Shown in pieces: positions 33,717 through 34,849 of a stretch of 34,849 nucleotides of DNA. Origin of the DNA: DATDCV01 sp036524155. GTDB taxonomy: Bacteria; Verrucomicrobiota; Verrucomicrobiia; Limisphaerales; UBA8199. The notes under the pieces were generated by a model, which searched no databases, was not told the origin of the DNA, and was given only the letters and a program-made list of their open reading frames with translations. Made by a program: the position numbers and the translations under genes. How positions within the stretch are numbered: the first letter of the stretch is position 1; every line of letters begins with the position of its first letter. The DNA lies in contig DATDCV010000672.1 of assembly GCA_036524155.1 (NCBI GenBank), positions 1-34,849 of the forward strand, given 5' to 3'.

Positions 33717-34849
33717 ATGAAACCCTGCCACCTCGCCATCCCATTGTCCCTCCTCGCCGCCGCGCCCCTGCTGGGCCAGCCCGCCCCCTCCTTAACGCCC
33801 GGCAGCCCACAACCCGCCAGTTCCAAGTCGTTTTCCCTCCTCGAACGCTCCGCCAATACTCGCCTCTGGGAGCGCACCGAATACGAGCCCGCCCCTGACG
33901 GCCAGTTCCGACCCAAGGTCCACCGCGTCATCGAGCTGGGCAGTTCCATCTGCTACCAGCTACCCAATGGCGATTGGGCCGACACCGACGACAGCTTCGA
34001 CATCACGCCCCAGGGTTACGCCGTAGCCCCACGCGGCCCCGCCAAAATCATCATCGCTCCCAACCTCAATACCCCCGAAGGCGTCCTCGACATCCAGTCC
34101 CCCGATGGCCAGCGTTTCCGCAGCGGCCCCGTCGGATTGGTCGTCTACTCCCCGGCCACCGGCAAAAGCCTCCAGGTCGGCCGCGTCCAGGACTGCGAAG
34201 CCTGGCAGACCGCCAAAAACGAGATCACTTTTTTCGACGCATTCGAAGGACTCAAAGCCAATGTCCGCTTTCGCAACGAACTGGGCGGCCGTTTCCACCA
34301 GGAAGTTGTGCTTACCCGGAAGCTCACCCCCACGACCCTCGCCCGGCTGGGCTTCTCCGGCGATCTTACCCGGGAACCGCTCTGGATTGAGATTTGGTCG
34401 GAGTTTATCGAATGCCCCGAAGCGGCCGTAGAAACCACCGTCCTAAGGTCCGAAGCCGACCCGGTTCGGCGCGCCGCGATGGTCGATCCTGATACGACGG
34501 ATGCCTTTCTGGATTTCGGCGCCACCAAGCTGGCCCGCGGCATCGCCTTCTCCGAAGCCGCTCCCACCCAATCGGTCACCGTCTTCAAACGCTGGCTGGA
34601 GGATCCCGAAACCGGCCACCGTTTCCTCGTCGAGGCGTGCGACTACGCCGAACTGCTGCCCCTGCTCGAACCTCTGGAAGAAGCCACCTTCGCCTCAGTC
34701 GAGCCCAGCACCCCTCCCAAGACTATGCTGGCCCAAAATGCTCCGCCCTCGGCCGCGCCCAGCGTCACCACAAGCCAAGGGACCGAGCGAACCAGTCCAA
34801 GCGCAGCGTCGTCTGGTTCCCCTCTCCGCCTCCTCGTCCGCCATAGGCT
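33717..34849 (+). CDS. Large secreted protein of unknown function, 3' end beyond the window
   Basis: The frame is open from the ATG at 33717 to the last base (377 full codons), so the gene is longer than what is seen. The N-terminus MKPCHLAIPLSLLAAAPLLG is a signal peptide, possibly cleaved after the Gly-Gln region. The following sequence is beta-rich (ELGSSICYQLPNGDWADTDD, GPVGLVVYSPATGKSLQVGR, NVRFRNELGGRFHQEVVLTR) and then becomes Ser/Pro/Thr-rich near the window end, like a linker to further domains. It resembles N-terminal regions of very large verrucomicrobial exported proteins, some of RHS type, but no RHS repeats are within view. Third codon positions are strongly C-biased. There is no Shine-Dalgarno: the 8-bp array ends 1 nt before the ATG. 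Confidence 0.7.
   Translation, partial: MKPCHLAIPLSLLAAAPLLGQPAPSLTPGSPQPASSKSFSLLERSANTRLWERTEYEPAPDGQFRPKVHRVIELGSSICYQLPNGDWADTDDSFDITPQGYAVAPRGPAKIIIAPNLNTPEGVLDIQSPDGQRFRSGPVGLVVYSPATGKSLQVGRVQDCEAWQTAKNEITFFDAFEGLKANVRFRNELGGRFHQEVVLTRKLTPTTLARLGFSGDLTREPLWIEIWSEFIECPEAAVETTVLRSEADPVRRAAMVDPDTTDAFLDFGATKLARGIAFSEAAPTQSVTVFKRWLEDPETGHRFLVEACDYAELLPLLEPLEEATFASVEPSTPPKTMLAQNAPPSAAPSVTTSQGTERTSPSAASSGSPLRLLVRHR

Overview
The window (about 35 kb, high GC) looks like a chromosomal segment of a Verrucomicrobiota bacterium, possibly near Pedosphaera/Limisphaerales. This is inferred from gene content: a secreted serpin, a Tat-exported Gfo/Idh oxidoreductase beside a GH43 enzyme, an M56/BlaI pair with an unusual sensor, a zinc-ribbon membrane protein, and an FtsH N-domain of verrucomicrobial type. 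No rRNA, tRNA, CRISPR array or integrase was seen.

Layout. 1-0.4 kb: end of a STAS-domain protein. 0.5-3.5 kb (minus): UvrD/PcrA-type helicase and an HD-domain protein. 3.6-5.6 kb: a large perfect inverted repeat, then an MsbA-like ABC exporter. 5.7-8.5 kb (minus): a ClpP-fold protein lacking the catalytic Ser and His, a prenyltransferase/squalene-cyclase-repeat protein, and a decayed DUF116-polyprenyl synthetase fusion gene. 8.7-16.7 kb (plus): a cell-elongation cluster mreB-mreC-mreD-mrdA(PBP2)-rodA-rng, interrupted between mreD and mrdA by an inverted-repeat element. 16.7-18.5 kb: small genes, a truncated gene and intergenic repeats. 18.5-19.8 kb: a polytopic membrane protein behind a 17-nt palindrome. 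20-28.2 kb: Gfo/Idh oxidoreductase, GH43 enzyme, an octaheme NrfA-like cytochrome with an FN3 tail, an (alpha/alpha)6-barrel glycosidase, and a stand-alone FtsH membrane/periplasmic domain. 28.6-32.9 kb: serpin, BlaI-type repressor and an M56 sensor protease. 33.7 kb to the end: start of a large secreted protein that runs off the window.

How it fits together. The mre-mrd-rng block builds the lateral cell wall (MreBCD scaffold, RodA polymerase, PBP2 transpeptidase), with RNase G co-transcribed as in E. coli. The 20-28 kb block is mainly an exported set for carbohydrate turnover and nitrogen-oxide or other anaerobic redox chemistry. The BlaI/M56 pair has two matched operator-like dyads around its promoter, and a third T-centred dyad lies before the serpin, so the three genes may form one regulon for an envelope or proteolytic signal.

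Most unusual signals: 8-bp-periodic arrays (about 80 nt each) ending 1-2 nt before the start codons of mrdA and of the final secreted protein; the FtsH-ext-only gene; the M56 sensor with a non-penicillin-binding C-terminal domain and paired operators; the octaheme NrfA-like enzyme with CxxCH at the catalytic heme and a Gly/Met/Cys insert; and the catalytically altered ClpP paralogue.
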